A stretch of DNA of 64,000 nt from Branchiostoma floridae (GCF_000003815.2 NC_049986.1:2228696-2292695), one strand, 5' to 3'. Positions 32,073 through 43,129 are shown, numbered from the stretch's first letter. Notes: generated from the letters alone by a model not told the origin. Program-made: numbers and translations.

Positions 32073-34534
32073 ACAGGTTCACTTGGTATTCACTTTGTCT
32101 TTTAGGAGGTCGTCGATGTTTTTCAGGCGACGGCGTGAGCGTGTGGCGTCAGGAGACCGCGAGCGGGATGGGGACAGGCTTGTGTCCTTCCGGTCCTTCC
32201 GACGGGAGGAGGAACGCGTCCTCGGTGAAAGTTTGTCCCCCCTAGCGGTTTTATTTTAAACTGCAGGGGCCGATTTTGTTTTAGACTTTGAAAGGAAATA
32301 ACTCAAGAAAAGATGGACAGATTGTCATGATAGTTGGTGTGTTAGTAGTTTGAGTGATGATTTATATAATCAAGTTACAATTAGATTAATCCGTAGCTAA
32401 TTTGCTAAATTAATGAAGAAAGAGAAATCTCATGCATTACATGATAAAACCTGATTTGGGGACAGTCGAGAAAGCAAACAAGTGTCATGCAGTGGGTGTG
32501 GTCATGATTTTTAATCTCTAATCAGACGTGTCAGCTAAAGTAGATAAAAAGAGAAAAAATATTAGTTGCCATGGGATTTCAGTCAGTCTTTTGCAGTCTA
32601 TCCAGCGCCGGCCGGTCAGTTCCTTCGTAGGCCAGTTAACCCTTACTAGCTATAGGCTTTTATTCTTAACTTGGCCAAAGCCCCCTATTCTCGCTTACTA
32701 TTCGGCCAGCCCTGAGTCTGGTAGAGACTAAATAATTTTTGACGAAGCACTATGAAAGTTGTGCTGGAAAGTATCACAACAATGTACATAATTTTATTGT
32801 TACCTTCACCAATAAGGTTAAGATGTTTTGGTAGCGTTCGTGGTTTTGTGGGAAACACACGTTCATGCAATCGTTTACTTTTTGGCTAGGCACTCTTTAA
32901 ACAATACATGAATTAGACCTTAAAGTCTTGAATAACGATACTCTATTTGCCTTGATTGTTTGGCGAAGGCTTGTTTTCGTGGAACTCTAGTTCAAGGTGG
33001 TAAAAGAAGCACCTGGACATGAAATCATTGATATAGTTCTGGCTATTTTCCGACTTTATTGCCCCAATTATATTTCAATCATTAACTTGTCTTTCTTATA
33101 ACATCGTGCATAACAATAGCAAATTTATGAGGCATTAATGATAACGTTGGAAAGCATATAGAACTCTTGAGTAGAATGTATTGATATTAACGATGCAGCA
33201 TTCGAAAGATATGAAATAGAGGCTTCTCATTGGCTGCCGTCATACGCCTATGACGTAGTTGCACTGAACCTGTTTATTATTAATCTTTCGTTTGTGATAG
33301 ACAGTTGAACTTTCATTTTTTCATTTCTTTTTTCAATGGATCTCTTGAATAATACATGAATAACGTTGTCTGAAGTTTCATCTTTGTCAAGAGATTCTTT
33401 TTTTTACTCATAACGGTATTGCTTTGAGAGACACAATGAAATAATCTTTTGTATGTAAAATAATATTATAACGATATAGTTCGGAAGTATGTAAAAGGAG
33501 GAAATATCGTGATCGATGTTGAAACGAGGTATATTCTACCACGACGTGTATAAACGCCCACGTTAATGATTCAAATTGACGTCCGGTTCATACAAAATTT
33601 ATACCCATTCACTAACATCAGAGGAAAGGGCTTGGACGTCTAATGTTTAATCATTACAGCTGGGAATTCACGAAAGTCAAAACGAGCCATTTGCACGGCA
33701 TCAGTTAGTACAACAAGCGTACTATTTGTCCACAATGAATTGATTATTATTGTTCAACCATACAAATCACATGTGCAACAAAAGCAACATTGTACTTTAC
33801 TCCTTTGGGGAGCAATGTGCTAGCAGAGATATTTGCTCTTCGCAGTCACGCGTGCTGTTCGCTAGGTTTAAACACACAACTTAACCATAATGGAAAATAC
33901 GGCACTGTAACTTGGGACTTTCACATTTATAATTAGGTTCCGTGTGGTCTATACTTTTGCAGTTAGGTAGGCCAGGTCGCACCCCACATTGACCGAATTA
34001 ACGTTTCAACCAGTAAACTAGGCCCCAATACACCTTTCTCATGACAGACATGATAGACCTAAAACGAGTTCAATGCGGCAAACAAATGACTGTCCATCAT
34101 AATTAGCAGTTCGGCCAATGATAACCTGCCAATTAGGAAAGTGACTAATAAGTGAATGGCTACAAATCCATCAAAATTTGCATTATTATGTTTGTTTTTT
34201 TTTTCATCTCTTACGGGACTATGAGATCAGTCTACGCTACTCTAAATCGCTACATCTTTCAGTGCATAACACTACTTGTAATATTTATTCTTCTATCTTG
34301 TATTATAAAAAATTGTGTGGTTTGGGGGAAAACTAAATGGGACCTGATTTCAGAAATAAGTTTTGTCTGTTTGCCTCATTGACCTCATCTTCGATCTGTC
34401 ATGGCCGCCGCGTGAGAAAGGTGGACAAATTCCTAACGGTTTTACGTACTACACACATGAGAAAACGTTCCGTTATATAATTTCTCTGTGACTGATGATT
34501 TATAAATCATACAAAGCTATTTGCTGCACGATCG
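32073..34534. other. AT-rich spacer before the glycosyltransferase array
   Basis: No gene, RNA or clear mobile element recognised; ORFs are short and motif-free. Confidence 0.35.
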
Positions 34535-35584
34535 CTAATCGGTTGAGTTTGTAACCAATCTATTTGTAGCCTGTATTTTTCTAGTAGCAACGAACACGGC
34601 GATATGTGTGTAAAGGTGATACTGATGTACCGACACTACCTGGTAGTCCATATCATGTAGATTATTCAAACCATCATGGCCATATCTATCCTGTGACGTC
34701 TTCAAAAGAGAAAACCTGTAAGGGTTAAGTTTAGTCTGGTCGTGACGCATCATTTTATACCTAGCCACTGTCTTGTCTGGACGAGTAATTTTCAATTTCT
34801 TGTGGAAAAGCCGCAAGTACATATCGTCGTCCGCCCCTCCCCATCCACAGTACAGGTTGGAGTACCCGTTCAGGGTTTGGTAGTGAGACGCCGATAGAAG
34901 TGTCACACCACCGAACAACTGTTTATACGGCAGCGTGTAGTTGAATTTGTCTATAGCTACGGATAAATGTCTCGGAGATGAAGAACAGGAATATTTGTTG
35001 CGGTCATCCTCCAAAAGCAAATCCACGTCATGAAAAACGAAACAGTCGTAGCTACGATTTTTGAGTACCTCGGTAAAACCGACGTTGTACAGCAGGCCCT
35101 TCCAAAACATCGGTTCGTCGCCATATTGTTCGATGACGTAGACTCCGTAATCCAACAGTTGTCTTTTCAGTATGGGGTGGATGTGGTTCAGGAAAATGTG
35201 GAGGTGTTCACGGCGATCACGATAAGGCACCAGGACGGCAACTTTGTGTCTGGCGGTGCAGTTAGGAGGGCGCCAATATCCCCCAAACGTTACGTCTAAA
35301 TGGTCCATGGATACATCGCCCAGTACAGGTGCCTCTTGTAGATTTACGTTCACGGGTCCCGTTAGATTCGGCGGGTCTACAGGACAAGTATCGTCAACAT
35401 CTCTGTCTTTCCATCGCAACGACGAAGCCAGGAGTAGTAGTAACAGAAGAGTGGCGAATACTTGAAGTATGAGAGTCTTCCACCTGCGTCTTTTAAGGCG
35501 TGGTAATAACATGGCCGTCTTCACACACCGGGTCCTCAATAGAAGGTCTTGCCGCGTGTTTACGTAGAGCCTAACATGGCGCAT
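34535..35584 (-). CDS. B4GALT-family glycosyltransferase, paralogue 1 (EDD changed to ADD)
   Basis: Intronless ORF; 349 aa from the first ATG (35584). A second ATG at 35512 (325 aa, MLLPRLKRRRWKT) aligns better with the starts of its paralogues, so it may be the true start. Type II Golgi architecture: basic cytosolic end, membrane segment about residues 38-55 ('LILQVFATLLLLLLLAS'), short stem, then a GT7 catalytic domain. Motifs: 'VLVPYRDRREHL', 'VIEQYGDEPMFWKGLLYNVGF', metal-binding 'FHDVDL' (DVD 186-188), 'LPYKQLFGG', 'CGWGGADDDM', 'MMRH' (His 281). Two notable changes against mammalian B4GALT1: Leu 223 at the donor-specifying Tyr289 position, and Ala 251 for the acceptor-binding Glu317 of WGGEDDD. 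The family moves Gal or GalNAc from UDP-sugar to GlcNAc. Activity is therefore uncertain. Confidence 0.9.
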   Translation of the reverse strand: MRHVRLYVNTRQDLLLRTRCVKTAMLLPRLKRRRWKTLILQVFATLLLLLLLASSLRWKDRDVDDTCPVDPPNLTGPVNVNLQEAPVLGDVSMDHLDVTFGGYWRPPNCTARHKVAVLVPYRDRREHLHIFLNHIHPILKRQLLDYGVYVIEQYGDEPMFWKGLLYNVGFTEVLKNRSYDCFVFHDVDLLLEDDRNKYSCSSSPRHLSVAIDKFNYTLPYKQLFGGVTLLSASHYQTLNGYSNLYCGWGGADDDMYLRLFHKKLKITRPDKTVARYKMMRHDQTKLNPYRFSLLKTSQDRYGHDGLNNLHDMDYQVVSVHQYHLYTHIAVFVATRKIQATNRLVTNSTD

Positions 35585-35759
35585 ATCATTCCTTGCTTCC
35601 CGGATTTGTTTCACGACTTACTTGAAGAATGATGCAACGCACTAAAAAGCAAAGCCTTGCCCGTACCACAAAGACCGTATTCAGTTCATACCATGCAATG
35701 TAGTTACTGAATGGTGTACCGCTTGTACTTTGCACTCGCCCACTCCAGTCACTTCACGT

Positions 35760-36268
35760 GGGACCGTGTAGCGTAGGGGCAGTTTCTTCGGCCCGTGACT
35801 GAGAGGTTGCGGGTTCGAATCCGCCTGCTGTGTTACCGATCTTGTGCCCTTGGGAAAGGCACTTTACACGACTTTCCTCACTTCACTCAGGTGAAAATGA
35901 GTACCTAGCTTCGGCTCGGGCCGTCCTTCGGCTCGGGCCGTCCTTCGTTAAATGGAGGTCCCGTGTTCGGGGAGAGCAACACCCCAAGCACGTTAAAGAT
36001 CCCGCCACATGTGCGAACATCCACCAGAGCGGATCAAACCATTCCGGCCAAAATAGGGGTAGGGAATCTCCCGAGCAGCCCTCGTAACCCCTGCTTCGCC
36101 TATTGGGTCAGTTAGTCCTCACTCACAGTGAGCAATTGGGCAGGTCTCAATCATGATATTTCTGACCTAGGGCGAAGAGTTGCTGTTACAGTTCTAATCA
36201 TGTAACCCGTAACCTTGAGTGGCCTTCAGGCCTTACGTGGTGACCATTGAGTAAAAAAAAAAAAAGTC
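35760..36268 (+). mobile_element. tRNA-derived SINE, full length with poly(A)
   Basis: The head has an A-box region (gtgtagcgtagggg) and a perfect B-box core (ggttcgaatcc at about 35812-35822). The shared central block 'cccttgggaaaggcacttta' and 'cacttcactcaggtg' follow, then a longer unique body, ending in a run of about 13 A (36254-36266). 'agtcac' occurs on both flanks as a weak target duplication. Confidence 0.85.
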
Positions 36269-36269
36269 A

Positions 36270-37517
36270 CATGTTGACTGATCGTAAACCGTAGTAAGTC
36301 AAGCAAGATAGTGTAAACAAAGGTCACCAAGTCGTGTTACCCTTTAGCTATGGATTACATCCATCCCTGTATCCACCGCTCCCTGGCCTCATTCAAAAAT
36401 TAATTAATGTTTGTTTCCCGGTGACAAATAAAAATTGAGACGATAGCATTAGGCCATGTTGATTTGACTACTAGTATATGGATGACATCCTCTGGGAACC
36501 CCAAACCTGGGAACCCCCGAACATGCGAATAAAAAAAAGTTTGGCCCCCAAAAAAGTTGCCTTCACTATGAAATCTAAGTGGTCTGGAAGGTTGAACAAA
36601 TGACAAGATACAGCGTATTGAATACCTAAGAATAAATTCTTTACTTTTTGTTTTCACATCTTCTTCTTTGACCTGACGCTGAATTGAATTTGAATTGACG
36701 CTGAAATTATGTTTTCTGATATATATAGATATACAAAAAAAAAATCATACAAATGAAGCGGTTTACTGGGATGTGGCACTTGGAGCCAGCACGTGAGAGT
36801 TAGAGGATGGATGAGGGACAGGGTTCGTGTCCACCCTATAGAAATATATAGATAGGGGGACTCAAAATCTGATCGTTGTGAGGTCTTATTAAGACCAACC
36901 CACTAGCTCAACTGCTCACTAACTAACCCCATAGGGACCAACAGGAGTACCGGGGTTACCCAACTCCCATTGAGACTTTCATGTAGGTTTTGATCCACAT
37001 CCACTTGTTTCTTTGTAGCCAAAAGCAGCCATACGACATGGGTCTTACTAAAGAGTGCTTGAGACTCCGGCAACGCTCTGTTTGTCTAAGGAACAACTAC
37101 CATAGCGCTCAAGTACTGGTGCGGTGTGAAAGACGAGTGGCTGTATATACACTAACATAAGACAGGTGCAAATGCTTATAGTGCTTTTAGTGTATTGAAG
37201 AATGAAAGCAAAGGAAGGAGGAAAAAGCTCGGAAAGAAAGAAACATGAATCCTGAGCAGCCTAGGTATGAAAAAGGCCAAGAGACTTTATCTGTATTGCC
37301 AATAGTTGTGTTTCTAGGGAACAGAACTATGCACACACTTAGAACGAAACAGAAAGTGAATGATTAATGCATTAGCTCTGCTAAAAGCCTTCTAAGATAT
37401 CTAAAATTAACCCAGAGTCCATATTAGTCTGAGATAAGTGGCGTCATTGACATTTTAGTGTTCAAATCGAACAGATTAACAAAACATCTACATGTAAGTA
37501 CTTGGATAAGATGAGAG
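36270..37517. other. Spacer between SINE and Penelope-like insertion
   Basis: Contains a fragment of the 16.7/58.6-kb repeat near 36480 (atggatgacatcctctgg). Nothing else is recognised. Confidence 0.3.
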
Positions 37518-37566
37518 AAAACTGGGACCATAGTGAAAAGTTTAAACTTTGTTCCAACACAAGGGA

Positions 37567-37628
37567 AGAAACTCACCATAAATTTTCGGCCGAACACTCC
37601 GACCTTCATCAGATGAATGATTCGCTGC
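37567..37628 (-). ncRNA. Hammerhead ribozyme-like motif (minus-strand arm)
   Basis: Same sequence as the plus-strand motif at 38188-38247, in the inverted copy: CTGATGA core, hairpin stem II and GAAA in order. See that entry for the secondary structure. Confidence 0.6.
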
Positions 37629-38068
37629 TAATCCGGAAGTCGTCGGATGACGTCAGGTAGCAGCGAATCATAAATGGCGGGAAGGCGAAACCTGCCACCG
37701 TCACGGTTCAATGAGGGTTGATGTGCCCTGATGTAGATAGCCTCCTTGACGCCCCTCACGAACCAGTCCTGTTCGGAGTCCAAGATGCGAACTTGGTCCA
37801 GAGATACGGAGTGGCCCGGAGATTCGACGTGTATATGCTGAGACACTTCTGAAGATGTTGAACTGCGACGTTTATGTTCCATGAAACGGGTTCTTAATGA
37901 TCGTGCCGTTTCCCCGATGTAGGACTCGGTGCACGGACCTCTGAGGTTCTGTCCCGCACAACGAATATGGTAAACCACGCCGCACTTGTGTTCTTTGGGC
38001 GTCTTATCCTTAGGCGCCACCAAAAGCTGCCTAAGTGTCCTAGTCGGCCTAAAGCAGAGGGGCGTCAA
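37628..38068 (-). pseudogene. Penelope-like element GIY-YIG endonuclease C-terminal region
   Basis: A 146-residue frame: 'CGVVYHIRC', 'SYIGETARSLRTRFMEHKRR', a His ('SQHIHVESPGH'), 'VRILDSEQDWFVRGVKEAIY', and the terminal 'QPSLNRDGG'. The order V-Y-I ... YIGET(A)R.L..R..EH ... E-A-I-Y and LNRD.G is that of the GIY-YIG domain which ends Penelope-like ORFs. The reverse transcriptase part is absent. The frame begins within the inversion junction, so it is a 5'-truncated copy and not a gene. The last 42 codons are repeated on the plus strand at about 38066-38186. Confidence 0.9.
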
Positions 38069-38187
38069 GGAGGCTATCTACATCAGGGCACATCAACCCT
38101 CATTGAACCGTGACGGTGGCAGGTTTCGCCTTCCCGCCATTTATGATTCGCTGCTACCTGACGTCATCCGACGACTTCCGGATTAGC

Positions 38188-38247
38188 AGCGAATCATTCA
38201 TCTGATGAAGGTCGGAGTGTTCGGCCGAAAATTTATGGTGAGTTTCT
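38188..38247 (+). ncRNA. Hammerhead ribozyme-like motif (plus-strand arm)
   Basis: Catalytic core pieces occur in the type I order: CTGATGA (38202-38208), a stem II hairpin ggtcg/cggcc (38210-38214 and 38222-38226) with a short loop, and GAAA (38227-38230). A minimal stem III of two A-U pairs with no loop (aatt) and cleavage expected after T38234 (U-U pattern) follow. Stem I forms between gcgaatcattcat (38189-38201) and atggtgagtttc (38235-38246), with A-U, U-A, G-C, G-U pairs next to the core. One extra A (38209) precedes stem II. Hammerhead motifs with very short stem III, thought to work as dimers, are known from Penelope-like elements, which fits the location. Confidence 0.65.
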
Positions 38248-38332
38248 TCCCTTGTGTTGGAACAAAGTTTAAACTTTTCACTATGGAATTTACCAACACA
38301 GATGAGCTTTCATTCGGATAAAACTGGGACCA

Positions 38333-39027
38333 CACTACAACTATAGTATAACGCTGACAACTCTAGTGGTATCACTGTTGACATTGTCGCCACGCGTCAG
38401 CCCAATATCGGAACTTCAGGAAAAGAACGCTAGGTGGCGCTTATACACGAAAACACCCATCAGTTACATGTCGGCAAATGTGAAGGGAGGAATGTGCTCG
38501 AAATGTGGACAATATGATCAGAATATCTGACAAGTGGAGTGTGATTTTGTATCAATAGAGAGGGAAGTGTTGTCTTATGAAGTACTAGTTCACACTGTGT
38601 ATTATAACAGAAACATGTTTAATACATGTACTAATATCTTTTCTATTAGAACAGTAAGTTCGGCGTATAGTTTTCACATGGCGACAGCAACTCTATAATT
38701 TCAATCATTGACTTTGTCTCCAATGTTTACTGTTTAAAGTCACATTCATCATTTTATTCATATTTCTAATGTTTTAGCCAAAGTAACTTCACATTACCTA
38801 CTTTTACAGTTACTAGTACAATGTACTTGATATGATTATAATGTATTCTACTTAATGTAATAGTAAACGTATATGATAATTATACTACTCAATTTAGCAT
38901 TTGGATTTAAAAAGCTTTCATCTGATAAAACTAGTATAAAGCTAAGAAAACCAAGTGAAAGACTACTAAAGGAAGGGAAAAGTATATGCATGTTTGTGAT
39001 TGGAGTACTATATTCCAGATCTTCGGG
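38333..39027. other. AT-rich spacer
   Basis: No gene or repeat recognised between the Penelope-like insertion and the MITE downstream of B4GALT paralogue 2. Confidence 0.3.
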
Positions 39028-39272
39028 AGGTATCTCACTGCACTTGGGGCACCGGTGCGGCACTGCGGGGTTAGAAAGATTACTCAACGAATTTCAGAGA
39101 TAAAGACCGAATTTTCTTGTGTTTTGTGTATTTTTCTGTCTTCTAGGTCATACTATTACGTATTACGCAATATTTAAATTATAAGAAAATCGGCGAAAAT
39201 AACACAACAGCGCCGCAGTGAACGAACCCAGCAGTGCCGCACCGGTGCCCCAAGCGCAGTGAGACACCACCT
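39028..39272. mobile_element. MITE, AGGTGGTATCTCACTGCAC family (copy 1)
   Basis: Inverted ends of about 45 bp: aggtatctcactgcacttgg, ggcaccggtgcggcactgcg on the left and the reverse complement ending gcagtgagacaccacct on the right. A core 'tattacgcaatat' is common to all three copies. It lies 10 bp past the stop codon of B4GALT paralogue 2. Confidence 0.85.
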
Positions 39273-39282
39273 TTAGATAGTG

Positions 39283-40419
39283 TTACATCCTATGTTTCCT
39301 ATGATATCTCTTGCCAACGTTAACTACAATGTGAGTGAACAACCTTTGGCGGGACATTGAGGTTATCTTAGCCCTGACTTTCCCAACGTTGTTAAGACCG
39401 TCCTTATCGGCCCTTAAGTCAGACGTCTTAAGAAGATTAAACCTCTGTTTGTTCTCATCACCCAACTCATGTTGAAACATCGTGTATCTTCCGATGTCTT
39501 CGTCTGGGCGCGAGATTTCTAGCTTATGTTTGTGCATCCTTTTGTACATGTCGTCATCCTCCCCTCCCCATCCACAGAACAAGTTGGAATACCCGTTTAG
39601 AAGTCTGTACTGTGCCGGCGTCATAGCCACCACCCCGCCAAATATGTTCTTGTATGGCAGCTTGTAGTTAAACTTGTCTACAGCCACAGACAGATGCCTT
39701 GGAGTGTCACCACAAGTGTATATATTTCTGTCGTCTTCAGGTATAAGGTCTACGTCGTGGAAAATGATACAGTCGTAGTCGCCATCTTTTAAGACAGATA
39801 TGAAGCCGATGTTGTAGAGGATGCCTTTACAGAACTTCAGCTCCTGGCCGCGCTGGCCGATGACGTAGATAGCGTAATCTCTGCCTTGCCGCTGCAGAAA
39901 TGGGTGCATGTAGAGGAGGAACATCTTCAGATGAGCCCGCCTGCCTCTGTACGGGACCACGATGGCGATCTTCTCCCACACATTTGTATCAGGAGCCCAC
40001 TTCCCTCCCACCTTCACGTTATCAAGCATATCCATCCAGGGGTCACCGAGAACTGCAGACTCTTCTCCAACCTCTTGGTCATCAGTTTCGTTACTTAAAG
40101 ACAAGTTAGTGTCCACGATATCGTCTTCTACATTCATCAAGGGCTGGTCATCTTCTGATGAGTCACGAAACGCCGCCATGATTGCTTCTGTCCGCGAATT
40201 TTTCACGTCGTTGCTTTGATCATCCGGAAATTCGTTGGGTTCTCCTTCGTCCTTCAGTAGATGTTTCCCGCTTGTCTGGTGAAGGAGTCGTAGAAGCAAG
40301 ACGACGGACAGTACGATCAGCAAGACGGCGTTCCACTTGCGCCTTGAGAAACAGCGCGTTAGCCGGACCATCTTGACTTCGCCTTGGACACCCTTCTCTG
40401 CAATACCTGCCGTTGACAT
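39283..40419 (-). CDS. B4GALT-family glycosyltransferase, paralogue 2
   Basis: Intronless ORF of 378 aa from the first ATG; Met17 (MVRLTRCFSRRKWN, ATG at 40371) matches the start of paralogue 3 and is an equally good candidate. Membrane anchor about residues 30-46, acidic stem to about 125 with one NLS sequon, then the GT7 domain: 'IVVPYRGRRAHLKMFL', 'FHDVDLIPEDDRNIYTC', 'KLPYKNIFGGVVAMT', 'FCGWGGEDDDMYKRM'. The metal-site region reads 'MFQH' in place of M-x-R-H (Gln316 for Arg; His317 kept). Ile259 replaces the Tyr289 of bovine B4GALT1; Ile at this site is found in invertebrate beta-4-GalNAc transferases. The 'GQRGQELKFCKG' loop is also divergent. Same strand and orientation as the other three copies. 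Confidence 0.92.
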   Translation of the reverse strand: MSTAGIAEKGVQGEVKMVRLTRCFSRRKWNAVLLIVLSVVLLLRLLHQTSGKHLLKDEGEPNEFPDDQSNDVKNSRTEAIMAAFRDSSEDDQPLMNVEDDIVDTNLSLSNETDDQEVGEESAVLGDPWMDMLDNVKVGGKWAPDTNVWEKIAIVVPYRGRRAHLKMFLLYMHPFLQRQGRDYAIYVIGQRGQELKFCKGILYNIGFISVLKDGDYDCIIFHDVDLIPEDDRNIYTCGDTPRHLSVAVDKFNYKLPYKNIFGGVVAMTPAQYRLLNGYSNLFCGWGGEDDDMYKRMHKHKLEISRPDEDIGRYTMFQHELGDENKQRFNLLKTSDLRADKDGLNNVGKVRAKITSMSRQRLFTHIVVNVGKRYHRKHRM

Positions 40420-40592
40420 CTACTGTACAATGATGCTCGTTTCTCTCGACCCAACTGCAGCGTTCGATACGTTCACAGCCAGTGGAACTCTGCTAAGGGA
40501 CAAAATGTGAAATACAAGTTTACTACTGTTCAGTGTTAGCAAGTACGTGTATCTCAATAGATCAAGTCAGCCTGAACGTTTTGTGATGATAA
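40420..40592 (-). other. 5' flank of B4GALT paralogue 2
   Basis: Presumed 5' UTR and proximal promoter; no motif identified with confidence. Confidence 0.3.
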
Positions 40593-40816
40593 GGGCGTAG
40601 TCACGTAGGTCGTACGATCGTCGCATGATCGCTACCTTTGAGCATTTTGGAGGACAAAATGTACGTCTCCTGCAAAGTTGAACTATTTTGGTACACAAAA
40701 TGTGTGCTGTTTAAATTTTGGATTCTTGTTGGTTGTTGGTTATGTCACGGCCTGCTTGAAAATGCTATGGCATAGAAATCGTGCGACGATCGCACAACCT
40801 ATGTGACCGCGCCCTA
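40593..40816. mobile_element. MITE, TAAGGGCG-GTCAC family
   Basis: The left taagggcgtagtcacgtagg and right end (inverted: tagggcgcggtcacatagg) continue with matching gt.cgatcgtcgca. 'cattttggaggacaaaatg' and 'acgtctcctgcaaag' lie inside. The half-copy at 10.2-10.4 kb has the same blocks. Confidence 0.75.
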
Positions 40817-41909
40817 AATTATATTGCTTGAGAAAAATAGACTGTTTTCCAACTCGAGAAATTTCACTCGCCGAGACGGGGAGTGGTACCGACTTCTGAC
40901 GAACTTTGACCTACTACTGACGTTACAAGAGTATATAAATGACGTATCTTTATGTTATTTTTATTTGCAGAACTTGGGTCAGATATAGCTGAAGAAGATA
41001 TAGAGATTCGGTCGAAAATTCTGGGTTGAAGATCATGAAATGAAATCTCATATATGTTGGAGAACAGCTTATTTTTCTCATCAAGGTCGTTCAAGTGTTT
41101 GCGGTTTGGTTTTATGCACTCAAGAAACTTTACATCCCTCAACTTTCAAACACTTTCTCCATATATAGACGGGTAGATCTAGAGCTAACGGCACCAAAAT
41201 ACATGATAAAATCTCTTCTGTAAGTTTGTAAAAGATATCGTTTGTTGGGATACCGTTGTGGACTTAGATACTATACGCGTGCCTAACACATACATGTATA
41301 GCTTATACAAAACCGTATATTTGTTGTTTACCAAGGCAAACCATATCCTGGTTACGTTACAACAACGCCGTTCATGTGATGATGTTCACAAAATGTGGCC
41401 AGGTCGGTAACATCGATCTATCCACCCATATAATATGCGGCTATTAAACATCTCCAGTTTATGACTATGGTGAAATAATATTATATAGATTAGGTAAGTG
41501 TCTCGCAACCTTGTTTGAAAGGTTTTACCTCAATGTCAAGGGACCGGTGTAACCTCAATATTTTTGTTTGATCTTGTCGAAACGTTATCAAGCCATTTCG
41601 TCGCCCAACCAAAATGTGTACAAGAGCATGAGTAGTTTGGTTTTTGGTTCATTTTGGTAATGAGTTAACGTGCAACTACATGTATATGCCAGATATGTTG
41701 TTATTACATTTACAACGTCTAAATGGCCATTTGCAGATTGAATATTCAAGCACTGTCAGACTTTTTTCAGTTTTACCAGAACAATCTATGAATTGTCTAA
41801 ATAACCTTGGATCGATTCTCTTCCAGTGCACTGTTGCACTTTTGCGATTTCATGATGAAGTTTTGACTTGACTTTTAAAGTTCTTGGGACCCATGCCAAC
41901 CTATACACA
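40817..41909. other. Spacer without recognised genes
   Basis: Only short motif-free ORFs. Confidence 0.3.
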
Positions 41910-42095
41910 ACTGTGGCGTAACTGGTAGAGCGTTTTGCTTGGAATCTAGAGGTCCTGAGTTCGATTCCCGCCGTGCCCCCAATGTTGTGCCCATGGGGAA
42001 GGCACTTTACACGACCTTCCTCACTTCACCCAGTTGTAAAAAATGGGTACCTGACTTCGGTGGGGCAGGTAAAAGGAAAGGCTACCTTTACCTTC
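41910..42095 (+). mobile_element. tRNA-derived SINE
   Basis: Head with A-box-like tggcgtaactgg and B-box gttcgattcc, then the common block 'catggggaaggcactttaca' and 'cttcacccag'. Lacks the long body of the 35.8-kb copy. Confidence 0.8.
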
Positions 42096-43129
42096 TGTCT
42101 GTACTGTAGTGTGTATGTGGCACTGTTAGTATAAGTTACTAACTTTAGCGCAGTGCCTTTGTCCTGGTACCATCTGGATATTAGTTCGCTCTATGTTCGC
42201 TTCTGCTATCCTGAGAACAGCAGAGAAGCGATATATAGTGTACAGAGCTAGAAGCGACTGTATACAGTATATAATGAACGCCAGAGCAAACTACTTTCCG
42301 GATGGTATCCAGGCTAACATTGTCATTGTTTGTCCAAAAGCATACAGAAAAAAACAAGGGTGCGAATCTAACTTACCAGGATACAAGTGTCGATCCCAAG
42401 GTGAGACTATGTGGCACAGGGCTGTGTTCTGGCTGCTTTGCACGGTGACCTGTTACTGAATGAACGCGTTAAAACTAACTCGGCGCGGCATATCCTGTTT
42501 TGGGTATGTCTATAATGTTTACGGAACGTGTGAGGAAGGTCTATAAACAATAACAGATATCGCCTATATTACAATTTTTAGACTAGAGGAAAGAAATTTG
42601 AGAAATTTACAACTGAGCCCTGGAAAATTTGCAAAAATGCCTGTAAAAGTGCAGCATTTAATAATCAGTGTGCTTTGTGCTTTAAACAACCTTATTAACG
42701 TCATGCAATAATCAAGTGTTATATATTACCTATTGAATGATAAATAAAAAACTGAATCCAAACTTACGTGTCCTTTTACAAATTATAAAATGTTAAATTT
42801 GAACAACGGGGTCTTAAGCATTCTCATTAATTTAATCAAGACGTGTGTGTACTACGAGTAAGTACATGTATGTTGGATAAATATGTATAATATTTTCCTG
42901 TTCATTAAAATATCAATGCCAACTTCAACAGCTCAAGATCACTATTATGCACCATCTCTTTTCCTTGACTAATATGCGAGTATATAACCATCTCATAAAT
43001 TTCATTAAGTGTACTATGTCGGATTGAGTGCATGTAGATATATATGCTGGTCCTATTCATTTAATTTTATCATTAAACATGTATATGTATCATTAAGATA
43101 TCAATGTCAATTCCAACAACTCAAAATCA
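42096..43129. other. Spacer downstream of B4GALT paralogue 3
   Basis: AT-rich; two diverged direct repeats ('caatgccaacttcaacagctca', split at 42913-42934, and a similar stretch at 43105-43125) precede the gene's stop. No gene recognised. Confidence 0.35.

Larger units (their letters stand above)
37531..38319. mobile_element. Head-to-head Penelope-like retroelement insertion with 13-bp target duplication
   Basis: The 13-bp sequence aaaactgggacca flanks the insertion exactly (37518-37530 and 38320-38332). Inside, two 5'-truncated element ends point outward. The minus-strand copy covers about 38068 to 37531; the plus-strand copy covers about 38062 to 38286. The two share about 220 bp of apparently identical sequence in inverted orientation, from the GIY-YIG C-terminus to the 3' end (ccatagtgaaaag on one side, cttttcactatgg on the other). 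A single pair of target repeats round both halves implies one insertion event. Penelope-like elements (RT plus GIY-YIG) are known for such inversions. Confidence 0.85.

Noticed and set aside
32041-32259. Arg-rich 72-codon plus-strand ORF
   Set aside because: Follows the CA repeat and part of a duplicated repeat segment; no supporting context.
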